64,000 nt of DNA from Macrophomina tecta (taxonomy: Eukaryota > Ascomycota > Dothideomycetes > Botryosphaeriales > Botryosphaeriaceae), in the NCBI GenBank assembly GCA_024180945.1, contig JAKSGN010000035.1, positions 434,001 through 498,000 on the forward strand. Direction: 5' to 3'. How positions within the stretch are numbered: the first letter of the stretch is position 1; every line of letters begins with the position of its first letter. The position numbers and the translations under genes are program-made. This document shows positions 53,979 to 64,000 of this stretch, in pieces. The notes beneath the pieces are model-generated. The model was not told the DNA's origin and did not search any database. It saw nothing but the letters and a program-made list of their open reading frames with translations.

Positions 53979-56900
53979 ATGGCTGCCAACGGTGCGGCGG
54001 CCCAGCAGGCCTTTGCGCCTGTCCTTGCAGCTCTGGCCACCATGCAGAGCAACGTCGACCGCACGCAGAAGGGCCAGGCACACGAGTACCTCGAGCAGTT
54101 CCAGAAGTCGGTCAGTAGACAATGGAGCGACCACGCCTGAAAGCCGCGCTGACAACGCCCCGCGTAGGAGGAAGCATGGACTACGAATTTTGCGATATTG
54201 CAGTCGGCCGAAGCTGCCGTTGAGGCTAAGCTGTTTGCTGCGACCACACTCAAGGGAAAGGTAGGTTGAGTGGGTGAAGCCGATATTAGGAGCGCGCCGT
54301 GTGCTGATGACCGCAGATTGTCTACGATCTTCACCAGCTTCCACGCGAATCGCTGTCGCCGCTGCGTGATACCCTGCTGAACGTTTTAGCAGCCTTCCGC
54401 GCCGGTCCTAAGCCCATCAGGATGCAGCTTTGCGTCTGCCTCGCGAACCTGGCCATACAAATGATGGAGTGGAAGAACGTCCTGCCGCTGGTGGTGTCGA
54501 CCCTTGGCAACGATCCCGAGAGCATTCCCTGCGTCCTGGACTTCCTGCGCGTCTTGCCGGAAGAAGTCACCGAAGGACGAAAGATCAATCTGACTGTACG
54601 TTCGGCCGAACCACCACGTTGCGAGCGCCCGACGGCGACTTTTCGAAGCACGATCAGATTCTAATCCTTAACGAATCAACAGGAAGACGAGTTGCAAGAA
54701 AGGACAAAGGAGCTGCTTGAAGACAACGCGCAGGAAGTCCTCAATTTGCTCTCCCAATATGCCCGCTCTTCTGGCAAGTCCCATCCTGTCGTTTCGCGGA
54801 GACACAGAGGCTAACTGGCGCAGATGCGGCATCCAAAAACCCTCAGCTCATGGACTGCATCCAGTCATGGGCACGTGAGGTACCCATCAACGATATAATC
54901 AACTCCTCTCTCCTGGACACTGTATTGAACGGTCTTTCCCAAGACGAACCATTCGAATCCGCCGTGGAGTGCGTTTGCGCAATCATCAGGGAGACTAGGG
55001 ACGTTGATGAATGCATGCACGTCATATCGACACTTTATCCCAAGCTCATGGCTCTGAGACCCAAGATTGCGCAGGCTGCGGAGGAGGAGGATACCGAGGT
55101 CTTCAAGGGGATCGCCCGCGTCTTCGCGGAGGCTGGTGAGGCATGGGTCGTGCTCATTGCAAGGCTGCCCCAGCAATTCCACGGTCTGGTGGAGTCGGTG
55201 CTTGAAGCTGCCGCACGGGATACTGAGCGTGACGCCATCTCTCACACGTTTAACTTCTGGTACGAACTCAAGCAATACCTGACGTTGGAGAAGTACATGC
55301 AGGCAAGGCTTGAGTTCGTCACCATTTACTCGAAGCTTGTTGACATCATGGTCGGCCACTTGGAATACCCGAAACCGGAGTCCGGCGATGAGAAGGACTT
55401 GTTCGAGGGCGATCGTGAGCAGGAAGAGAAGTTTCGAGAGTTCAGACACCAAATGGGCGATGTTCTGAAGGACTGTTGCGAGGTCATTGGGGTGACGGAG
55501 TGCTTACAGAAGTGCTACGTGCTGATTGAGGATTGGGTCAGCAAATTCGGTTCTCAGGCCTCAGCCGGTCACGTCCCGGAATGGCAAAAGTTGGAGGCAC
55601 CGTTGTTTGCTATGAGGGCTATGGGACGTATGGTTCCGCAAGACGAGAACATTATGCTCCCCCGCTTGATGCCGCTGCTTGTCCAGATCCCGGACCAGGA
55701 GAAAGTCCGGTTCCAGGCAGTCATGGCGCTTGGTCGCTACACTTTGTGGACCGCTCAACATCCCGAGACGTTGCAACCGCAGCTGGACTACATCATGGCT
55801 GCATTCAATCACCCCTCAAAGGAGGTTGTCCGTGCAGCTGCGCTCTCTTTCAAGTTTTTCTGCAATGATTGCGCTCCTTTGCTGAAGGACTACATTCCCC
55901 AGCTGCAGCAATTCTACACCAGCGTTCTTGACAGGCTTCCTGCAAGTAGCCAGGATGAACTGACCGATGGTGTAGCTTCGGTGCTCGCTGAGCAGCCGCC
56001 GGAGGTTATCTACGATTACCTCAAGCTGTATTGTGATCCCGTGCTCAAGACCATCATGGAAATGGCACAACATGCGAGCGACGACAAGGCGAAGCTCGCT
56101 CTAGCTGGTAAGTTGAACAAAAATTTGCCAAACACTGTGATACTAACTCTACCAAGACAAATTGCAGATCATTACTATCTTTATACAATGGGTCCAGCCC
56201 TATGTTCCTCCGTCTCAGCCGCATCCCTGCGTCAGGTACTGCCAGGAGATTTTCCCCGTATTCGCTACGCTTGCCGAAGGCTTCACCACTTTCTCGCCCA
56301 TCTTGGAGCGTGTATGCCGCTGCTGGCGTTATATGGTTCTCTCGTACCGCACTCACATGGCGCCTCTACTTCCTGAGCTGGCAGACAAGCTTGCAGCGGG
56401 ATTTACCGCTTCGAGACAAGGTTGCTTCTTGTGGGCCACTGATTCTATCGTGAGAGAGTTTGCACCCGGTGTTGAAGGCATCGACGCCAATACGCTGGGC
56501 GCCGTCTTTCAATTCTACTCCGCACAAGCGACCACCTTTTTGAGAGCCCTCAGTGACCTGCCTCCGGAACAGCTCCCCGATGGTAAGTACCCTAGCGTTT
56601 CTCTCGCATGATTTTCTAACCTTGGCTACAGTCATAGAAGATTTCTTCCGACTCTCGGTGGATGTTCTTCTTTTCTTCCCCGAGCAGTTCGTGACTTCGC
56701 CGCTTATGCCGTCGATCATCTCTGCAGCCACGACAGCTCTCACGTTGCTGAAGGAAGAACCTCTCATTGCGTCCCTCCACTTCCTTCGCGACTTCCTCGC
56801 CTATGGCACCGACAACCCTCCTTCATCCGACTGGGGCGACGAGCCTCGGACCAACCCACCGGAGATTCAGGCCGCGGTCAAGCAGCTTGTGACAGCACAA

Positions 56901-57299
56901 GGGGACCAGTTGACACAGCGCATCATGACCGGAATGATGTACACGTTCCCCCGCGACTGCTTCCCCGACGCTTCTGGAGTATTGCTGGAAATGTTCAATT
57001 TGATGCCGGCAGAGGTTGCACAATGGGTCAAGACTACCGTCAGCATGCTGCCGCCTGGGTCGATCAGCCCGCAAGAGGCGGAGCGTCTGATGAACAACAT
57101 CAATCAGTACTACCTTCTTGTTCCAGAAAAATTTACGTACAGAGCATCTGACGGAAATTGTAGGCGCATTCAGTCAAATGAAGTCCGCAAAATCCGCACT
57201 TTGCTGCAGGATTTCACCAACTCGTACCGCCGCCGCAATGTCGCACCGCGCGAGGGCCTTGGTCGTCTCGAGGCGACCAGATTCCGCTTCACCGGTTGA
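53979..57299 (+). CDS. MTR10: Mtr10/transportin-3 nuclear import receptor
   Basis: Eight exons: 53979-54110, 54168-54260, 54317-54595, 54683-54773, 54824-56107, 56157-56582, 56632-57106 and 57164-57299. The product is 971 aa, essentially the yeast length. It is an importin-beta-type superhelix of HEAT repeats. The N-terminus has the importin region (EYLEQFQKSEEAWTTNFAIL, FAATTLKGKIVYDLHQLP), and the C-terminus ends in FRKIRTLLQDF-like NEVRKIRTLLQDFTNSYRRR and EATRFRF. Mtr10 imports SR-type mRNA-binding proteins and affects tRNA traffic. Oddities in splicing: intron 4 has a GC donor (G|GCAAGT), intron 5 needs an AAG acceptor 10 nt after a perfect TACTAAC branch site, and intron 7 is 57 nt with no stop, so its retention would only add 19 residues. 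Confidence 0.93.
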
Positions 57300-58327
57300 G
57301 CGTAGCTGGGAATTCAAGACAGTGATGATAGCGAGCATGGGTTGGACACGGATTTAGAGGGGGGCCATGTAAAGTCTAGCTTTTTTTTTTTTTTTTTTTT
57401 TTTTTGTTTCGTCGGTGACCAGGCGGTTTTGATAAGCTGCCGTGCGATTGATGGGATGATGGATGGGCTACTTCCATTTGCTTTTTCTTTTTTTTCGCCC
57501 GACTCTTGAGGTGTTGATAAAGTAAGGATTAGTGGAAGGAGTTGAAGGGGGTGGGAATACGACTCGATCTCCTGGAAAGAAACAAGACGGAGGGACAAAA
57601 ATTTTTGCATTGCGAGTAGGGAGTTCTATGGTAAATGGTGTGGTTTGTAGGCTTATACCGATTATGGGATGGGTAAGGGAAGTGTGGATGCGAGGCATGG
57701 TTTGCTGGGTGCATTGGTGACGTTCGAGCGCAAAAAAAAAAAAAAAGACGAGGGGAGATTCACTCTTGATTTCGCAAGCTGGATCGAAGATTTTGGTAGA
57801 ATCGGTGTTCTCGGTTCAAGGGCTGCAGAATCCTTTCTGAACTGCTTCTGCAAGCCAAGCGCTGCAAGTCAGCATGTGAGAGCCCTACGTCGTGAAGGAG
57901 GAATGCGGTGCAAAAAGGCAGCTATGACTCACCGCACGGGTAACTTAGCCTTTTGCGGGCAGGCCAAGTAGATGCAGCAAGGGAGATGATCCTGGGGATG
58001 CGCCCTCCGCCCTGGCGTTTGCACCGCCTTTAGCAACGGGTGGTCCAATAAGCACTAGGGGACGGTTGAGACGCGAGAATATGCGCCAAGCCGCATTAGG
58101 CGACCCGTCTGCCCTAAGCGGAGACGACATCACCGCCCGCATCCCACTAGTATAAAGCCTCTCCGCACTGCCTTCCCCCCTCTCCTGACCCTTCACGCCC
58201 CTCCTCACCTTTCAGGTTGACCTTCAACCTCCAACTTCCCTTTCCCTTCTTCCCTTTCCCATCGGGCCTCGAATTGGGGAGGCCCCTTCTTCGTGCAATC
58301 TTTTAAGACCGACGACAACTGCAGTCA
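57300..58327. other. intergenic with T25 and A15 runs; bZIP promoter
   Basis: A T25 run (57381-57405) lies 82 nt after the MTR10 stop and an A15 run at 57732-57746. A TATA box at 58151-58157 precedes the bZIP gene. An ATG at 58081 opens a 24-codon frame just upstream of the TATA and is probably not transcribed. Confidence 0.5.
58151..58157 (+). promoter_or_regulatory. TATA box of bZIP gene
   Basis: TATAAAG, followed by a C/T-rich leader of about 140 nt without an ATG up to 58328. Confidence 0.5.
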
Positions 58328-59224
58328 ATGCCCATGTCTTTCTTCCGCGCCATCCGGTTCTTCGTACCAAGCCAGTGGTCCGCAGCAGATCCAGCAACCT
58401 AACCCTCGTGGGTTCTCGGATCTCGAGAGCCACGACTGTGTCGTCTCGGATATTGCCGGCATCGCTTTTGACTTCGCTCTCGGAACCTACTCTCAACCGG
58501 ATCTTCTCGCATCTTTCTCGGATATATATCACCCGCCGCCTCCTGACTCTATTTCTGACTTCCTCACGAACGGGGCTCTGGACGCTACGGCCGCCCTCGG
58601 CATTTTCAACGACCTACCCCTCGATCAATCACCAGATGCCTGGCTCGCGCTTGATGGCGTCAGCTCTGCGATCAACGACAGCCACTCTTCGGACCACTCG
58701 ACGGACAATATCTTTGCACATTCGACTATGTATAACGAGTCCTTCCTCGCCTCCACTCTGAATCCTCTCATTACAGGTAAACAGCTCCGCCACGCCCTGT
58801 CTCATCGTCCCGAGGCTGACTCCTTCCAGACCCCACTCTCTTTCCGGCATCTGCCGAACCCTCCAGCAAGGCCTCTTCTGCCCGTCCTTCTCCTTATTCA
58901 ACCGTGGAATCGACTTTCTCCAACGAAGCAACTGCTTCTACTTCCTGTTCTGCTTCTTCTTGCTCCTCCTCTTCTTCTTCTTCTGGCACCAAACGCAAGC
59001 GCTCCGCCGACGAAACCCCGTCGGTTGATGAAACGCTGGCCGACAAGCGCCGCCGCAACAATCTCGCTGCCGCCAAGTATCGCCAGAAGAAGGTAGACCG
59101 GATCTCGGAGCTGGAGAAGGAGGTTGAAGACGTGTCGAAAGAGCGGGACGAGCTGAAGCTGCAGTTGGCACGGAGGGATGCGGAGTTGGAGGTATTGAGG
59201 AGGCTATTGGCAGAGAGGAAGTGA
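58328..59224 (+). CDS. bZIP transcription factor (IDI-4/GCN4-like)
   Basis: Best model: 58328-58363, 58428-58776 and 58830-59224, 259 aa. The last intron is secure: only the acceptor at 58829 gives the joined LITDPTLFPASAEPSSK. The bZIP is at the C-terminus: basic region RRRNNLAAAKYRQKK (the N-x2-A-A-x3-R signature, with Y where GCN4 has S), then a leucine zipper VDRISELEKEVEDVSKERDE through VLRRLLAERK. The middle is acidic and aromatic (PDLLASFSDIYHP, GIFNDLPLDQSPDAW), as in activation domains. The first intron (58364-58427, branch CCTAACC) is inferred because the main frame is open upstream but has no ATG. Without that intron the ATG at 58328 heads a 24-codon uORF. Amino-acid starvation or autophagy control is known for relatives. 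Confidence 0.78.
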
Positions 59225-62200
59225 GGAGGTTACTACTGGTCTCTTTGCGAGCATCTCGTCAGTACGGGGTTCGAGGGTTTTGTTCTGAGGGGCATTGTGA
59301 AGTGTGGATGTTTTTGGGTAGCTCGGACGATGTCGGTATGGGTCAACATGGAGTTTTGATATTTTTAAGATCGGCAAATGTTATCGTCATTGCTCTTCCT
59401 AGATGTTATGTTGGGGGATTTGGTGACATGCCTCCTCGCTCATATGGGATGTTCTTGGTCATGCTCTAGGACTCAATTGATCTATCTAGTTTGCTACACT
59501 CTACCTTATAATCGTATCTACTCCCCATGCTCACCTCCGCTGTTCCCAGCCCCTCTCCAAATTGTCAGAATGGCGTCTTCTGAACCATTGTCCATGTCTT
59601 CTCGCTCATAACCACTCAGGCTGATGGAAGGCCGGAGTCCTGTGGTCGCGGTATTGCCTAATAAGGCTAGCGCGCCAAGCTATGATTCATACTCGCTCAT
59701 TATCGCTCAGCGCAGCCCCTCCCGTCAGGTAGGCTGCCCTGCCCCGGACTTGTCCTCATGCTGACACAAGTACGCTGCACTCCTCCTGGCGCTAATTCTT
59801 CACTTTGCCAGCGCAGAGATAGGCCGCGTAGGCCTCTGCAGCTTTTTTTCTGCTGTTAATTTATTTTTTTTTTGGGCCGGCCCCAACCCACGTGGCAGCC
59901 GTTCATTTCGCCCTGCGCGAGTCTGGATCCCTGCTCGCGCAAACGAAACTACCTTTGGACGGACTGCAGGCTCGCAATGTTGTACGGCAGCGGGGCGAAC
60001 TGGCACCGGACCATTTCCAATTCGGATGCAAACTATTTCTCTTCCCCCCCCCCCCCGGGCCCCCAGTGTGTGTTCGACGCGCCGGAAGGACCAGAAGACG
60101 AGGGAGGCTCTGCCTTGCTGTGCGACCGATGCGGCGCAACGAGGCTCTGGGATGATAGTTTACGAGGCCGATTTCAACACTATTCTTACAAAGGCAGCCA
60201 CCAATTTGTGTGGGGAATGGAAGTATCCGTCCGGACACGAATGTTCAGATAATCAGCTGACGATCATATCCGGACGAAGGTTTCCACCACGCGCGCCCCT
60301 CCCCCAAGAAGGGCAGTCCGCACCTCCTCTGCCACGGACCTCGAACGCCAAGCAAATTTCAAAAAGAACATTAGTCGCTTTTGCTTTCACCGGTCCGCTC
60401 TCAAGCCTCGTAACCCTGCATCCATTCGATACGATCCTCCGAGATGTGCACCCGAAACAACACACTTCGGAGGATGGGGGCTTGCAAAATCTCCGTTCGG
60501 TCGAGGCGCCTTACTCGCCCACCGCATCGGCCAGGACTTTTCGTCAAAATGGGATACGAAAGCCTCGGAAAAGCCGGCCTGATTACAGTCGTCTTCGAGG
60601 GCGACGGTGCGGCGGGGAGGGCGGGAGATGCGCGACCATCCAACCGCTCAGCTGGCTGCGCGAGCGACAGCGCTATTGCTGCTGCAACGGCTCGAGCGAG
60701 GGGAGTTTGTGTGCATCTCCACCGCTGCGAGCCTCAAATGCGCGATATTATTATTGCACAACGTCATTTGGGGAGGCTGGCGCGCCATTAGCGCTCTTCG
60801 TAGCGGGGAAAGGCAGCAGCACGCCGCAAGGATGCCTCTCCCTGACCATCGTCGAGCAGGTAATACCTACAGCGCGCCTTTGGAATTGGAAAGCACAATG
60901 TCTCATTCCGCGGCCCGTAGCAACAAGCCGCTTGCTTTCGTTCGGCCGCAGGTGCTCCGAAGCGAGCAGCTGCTGACAAAAAAAAAGCCGAATACAGCGA
61001 TCCCGTCTACGTACCCCTCTAACTCCAGAGACAAGGGTGACGTTGTTGGAAAAAAGAGAGGGAAAGGAAACCACCGCCACACTAATCTACTAAACTACCT
61101 ACCAGGTCCTTTCCCCCTCCCCCTTTTGTTCCCCCCCCTGCACTTCCCAGCAATTGCCGGACAAGCATACCTTTGGCAACGTCACACATACACTTCTATT
61201 GCCCGCAACGCATGAACGAAACGAAACCCCCCAGCAGACGCACGATCCACGTCCTTAATGCGAAGAATAGAAACAAAGACATAATAAATAGATGAGCGGA
61301 GCTCGGATTCTCGAGGCGGCGATCCCGCGCTACGCTCGTTTACTCGGATAGTTCGGCCGCAAGGAAAATATCCACCCCCCCAAAAAAGAAGGCAGAATGG
61401 TGTTTTGGAAACAAGGACGGAGGCGCGGTCGGACGTCATGGAAGCAATGCCTTTCTGCGGCAGAAGACCCTTGCGTTACGCATAGGCTAGGGAGGGGGGG
61501 TTATAGCGTCGGTCTGTTAATGGGAGGCCCGAGTCGGGAGAGAGAGAGAGAAAAAAAAAAAAAAAGGTCAGACGCTGGTGCTGTCGCTGTCGAATAGCCG
61601 ACCGGACCGGTCCCTAGCTTCTTCTCGGTGTCGTGGCGTTTGTACTGTCCGACCGTTATGTATACAACGGTGGGGGAGCAGCTGCTGCAATAGGCAAGAA
61701 TCGATAGCGGGGGAGAATAGGATCATGGTTGTACCTATAGTGGCTGTTTCTTCCCACTTGTTTAGCGCGGGGTGGGATACGGGGTGGCTTAGATTGCGAC
61801 CAAGAGCGGGCTGGCTCTCTTGACGCCCTCGGATTACTAAAGGAAGTGTAGTACGTAGTGTGCGACGTGTTTTGGTTGGAGAGGAGGAACAGACAGGAAG
61901 CGATAAGGCCGAATGGGGATGTGCGTTCGAGAGTGCGGGCACAGTTATCTCATTATCTGCACCACACCACTTTCGCATTCATTTTTCTCCGTCAAACACA
62001 TTTACGGAGAGAGACCACTGAGCAGCGTGACGAGCACTCGGAGAAGCACGGTCAGATTTGCCGGTGGTTTGCCCGGGTTGGCCGGATTTCTTGGGTTGAG
62101 TCTTGGGTAGTAGGGGGACAGGCATGGACTAGGCACGGCGCGGGAAGGACGGAGAGCCAAGACATTAAAGAGGCTTTAGGGCGGGAATGCCGTTCTTTGC

Positions 62201-63821
62201 ACTGGCGCTTTTCCAGTGAGAGGTCGAAGGGGCTGGGGTGTGTAGCTACTCATTCTCCAACGACGGAGGAGAGGTTATTTTGGCCATGTAGCAGGCTCGC
62301 TTACGCAGATACGTACGTACAGACTCGTCGTTTTGCAACAATGCGCTCAGGTCCTCTGCTCCTGGACGAGCATTGGCTTTGATTCCCTGTTGGTGGTCGT
62401 TTTCGGGCGCAAAGGGGTGTCTTTGCAATGCACTCGGGTCTGTTCGATGGAGGAGTGCTCATGCGACATGCCGCATGCTTTTCTTGCTTTTCTCAGCTAC
62501 GCCATGCCGGCATTTTTGGCTTTCGTCACGCGCTAATGTGTCGCTGGTCACAGCGCAGACTTTCGACTTGATTCGAGAATCTGTGTGTGATTCTGCGAAT
62601 GGCAATGATCCAGCAGCCCGCAAGATCGGTGGATTTGGGGTGGAGGGGTTTCGACGACCGGGGGCCGGCGCAACGTTGAGGTCGAGTTGTTTGAGTCAGC
62701 CCATCGCGCGACAGGCCTATCGGAAGGCGCATGCCCTCGCTCGTACCGTTCGCGCATGCTGCTCGTCAGACGGGAGGGAGGGAGGGAGGAAGGGAAGGTC
62801 AAGGTAGCGTAGCGCATCCTGCGGGCGGATGTCGGCTTGCGGCCTATGGCGCAGCGCACCCCCACCATCCACCCAGCGGCATCCTAGGAGGCCCATAAGC
62901 ACCAGCAAGAGATGTCGTACGACGTCGGCCACGCGCGTACAGGACGAGGGCGCGCCGAGCCGTGCTGCTGCTCTCGTCACCGGCCAATAAGCTAAGGTCA
63001 GAAGAGTGGGCGCCGTATACGGAAATGGGCATATTGCAAGTGCGGCGCTGTGCTGCTGCCACTGCGGCGCGAGCGGCCGCTTGCTCGGGGGGTTTCTTGC
63101 TGCCGGCCGACAGATGCTAGTGAAGCTGTCACATCGATGGCGCACCCAGGGCCTAGCTCGCGGTGCAGCCGGTATTGGACTATGCCCTATTGATTACGGA
63201 AAGGATTCGGGCCAAAGCAAGCGCCGCGGGCACACGAATCGGCGGCAGCGGGGTTGCGAGAGCAAACGATGTAGCACAACTCCATGTGACAATGACGACG
63301 CACAGCAGCAGGCGGCCCAGCACGGCGGGAGCGGGCAAGGCAGGCACAGGGCGGCGTGTGTTTTATTTTCGGCAAGCGGCTGCTTTGGCGGATCAAGCTT
63401 CACAGGCCCAGCAGCGGGCCCGGCTGTGCGACAGGCAGTCTGCAGAGGACGATAGCCACGCGAACATGGCCCATGAAACCGTCCGCGTGGACGACGAGGG
63501 CTCCTGCAATCGCGCGCGGTCCGTTTCTGATCGGACAATGACGACTTGCCGGGGGCGCGATTCATTCTAGGCGCCTTTGATTGATGGAGAGATTTTAATG
63601 CGCGGGCGTTTTGGGTCCAATGGCGATCGTCGCGGGCAGGTGGAGGTGCCAAAGTGGAGGATGGAGCTGCTGAGGAGCTGATGAGGCGCGCGGCGATGGC
63701 GCGAGGGGGCACAGGTTGACGTCTGCCCTGGCGGCCGCTCTAGCTCGCGCCAAGCCGCGCCGCTCTGAGTCGCTGCCGCCGTTCTGTCGACCTCTTGACC
63801 GCGCGCGACTCAATCACCGCC
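59225..63821. other. 4.6-kb gene-free region with low-complexity tracts
   Basis: No coding sequence I can support. The longest frame, 60026-60976 (+, 316 codons), has no domain, is rich in R, S, P and C, and overlaps open frames on other strands. Features seen: C13 at 60044-60056, T runs near 59845-59874, (GA)n followed by A15 at 61538-61565, CT-rich stretches at 61080-61140, and GC-rich sequence from 62800 on. Such length upstream of a gene start (63822) is typical for regulatory or developmental genes in filamentous fungi, but that is inference. Confidence 0.45.
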
Positions 63822-64000
63822 ATGGCCCGTCCCACCCCTCGCGCCAGCCGACGGGATGCCGGCCACGGCCAGCAGATCGGGAAGTCGACAAGATTTCAGA
63901 CTTTCGTCAGGCCGCCCGAAGCTGCTGCTTCCGGCAGTGCAGAGCGTGTCCTGCCTGGGTATTTTTGGCAGCCAGCAGTGCCCAGCACCGCAGCAGCCGG
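63822..64000 (+). CDS. possible 5' end of an unknown gene, cut by window edge
   Basis: An ATG in good context (CCGCCATGG) opens a frame of 59 codons that runs off the window: MARPTPRASRRDAGHGQQIG, then RFQTFVRPPEAAASG. The start is basic and low complexity, as in many nuclear proteins. A possible donor (GG|GTATTT) lies near 63959. No domain is visible, so the family is unknown and the call rests on frame, context and the long upstream region. Confidence 0.4.
   Translation, partial: MARPTPRASRRDAGHGQQIGKSTRFQTFVRPPEAAASGSAERVLPGYFWQPAVPSTAAA

Noticed and set aside
60026..60976. Open frame of 316 codons on the plus strand
   Set aside because: No domain, unlikely composition (many C, R, S), overlapping open frames on both strands in GC-rich DNA, and homopolymer C at its start.
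1..64000. CRISPR arrays, operons, riboswitches or bacterial elements
   Set aside because: No direct-repeat/spacer pattern and the gene structure is eukaryotic throughout.

Overview
The window is nuclear DNA of a filamentous ascomycete (Pezizomycotina; a dothideomycete would fit, but that placement is inference). Genes are compact, with mostly 48-125 nt introns carrying GT..AG ends and CTAAC-like branch sites. The families present include a fungal secreted protein, a GH71 glucanase, PAS kinase, Rot1, Ufe1 and IDI-4/GCN4-like bZIP. I rebuilt the gene models by joining reading frames at splice sites and checking phase. There is no prokaryotic, organellar or viral gene content.

Layout. 1-9190: a truncated small secreted protein, mitochondrial AFG1-type ATPase, a C2H2 zinc-finger regulator, a PAP2/Aur1-like membrane enzyme and a BTB protein. 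10242-16366: aspartate aminotransferase with a PTS2-like leader, the ER SNARE Ufe1 and a DHA1/QDR-type MFS exporter. 16367-22784: a gene-poor block holding three decayed genes side by side (part of a regulator, a SABATH-like methyltransferase and a thioester-reductase domain end), which look like the remains of a secondary-metabolite cluster next to the intact exporter. 22785-32316: alpha-1,3-glucanase, a proline-rich adaptor-like protein and PAS kinase. 35251-43528: two secreted or surface proteins, an unknown protein with a 6-nt first coding exon, nitronate monooxygenase and a bifunctional folate enzyme (HPPK-DHPS). 43716-48964: three F-box genes, two of them clear paralogues, with two copies of an imperfect palindrome. 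50771-57299: a dense housekeeping block with ROT1, 5-formyl-THF cyclo-ligase, SmE and the importin MTR10. 58328-59224: a bZIP regulator. After that come 4.6 kb without a convincing gene and the first 59 codons of a gene that runs off the window.

Functional links are modest. Two folate enzymes (HPPK-DHPS and 5-formyl-THF cyclo-ligase) lie about 9 kb apart. Alpha-glucanase, Rot1 and PAS kinase all touch cell-wall or glucan metabolism. Several pairs are head-to-head with 360-490 bp shared promoters: UFE1/MFS, NMO/FOL1, two F-box genes, ROT1/FAU1 and SME1/MTR10. The most unusual content is the relic metabolite cluster, the PTS2-like leader on aspartate aminotransferase, and the repeated palindrome beside the F-box genes.
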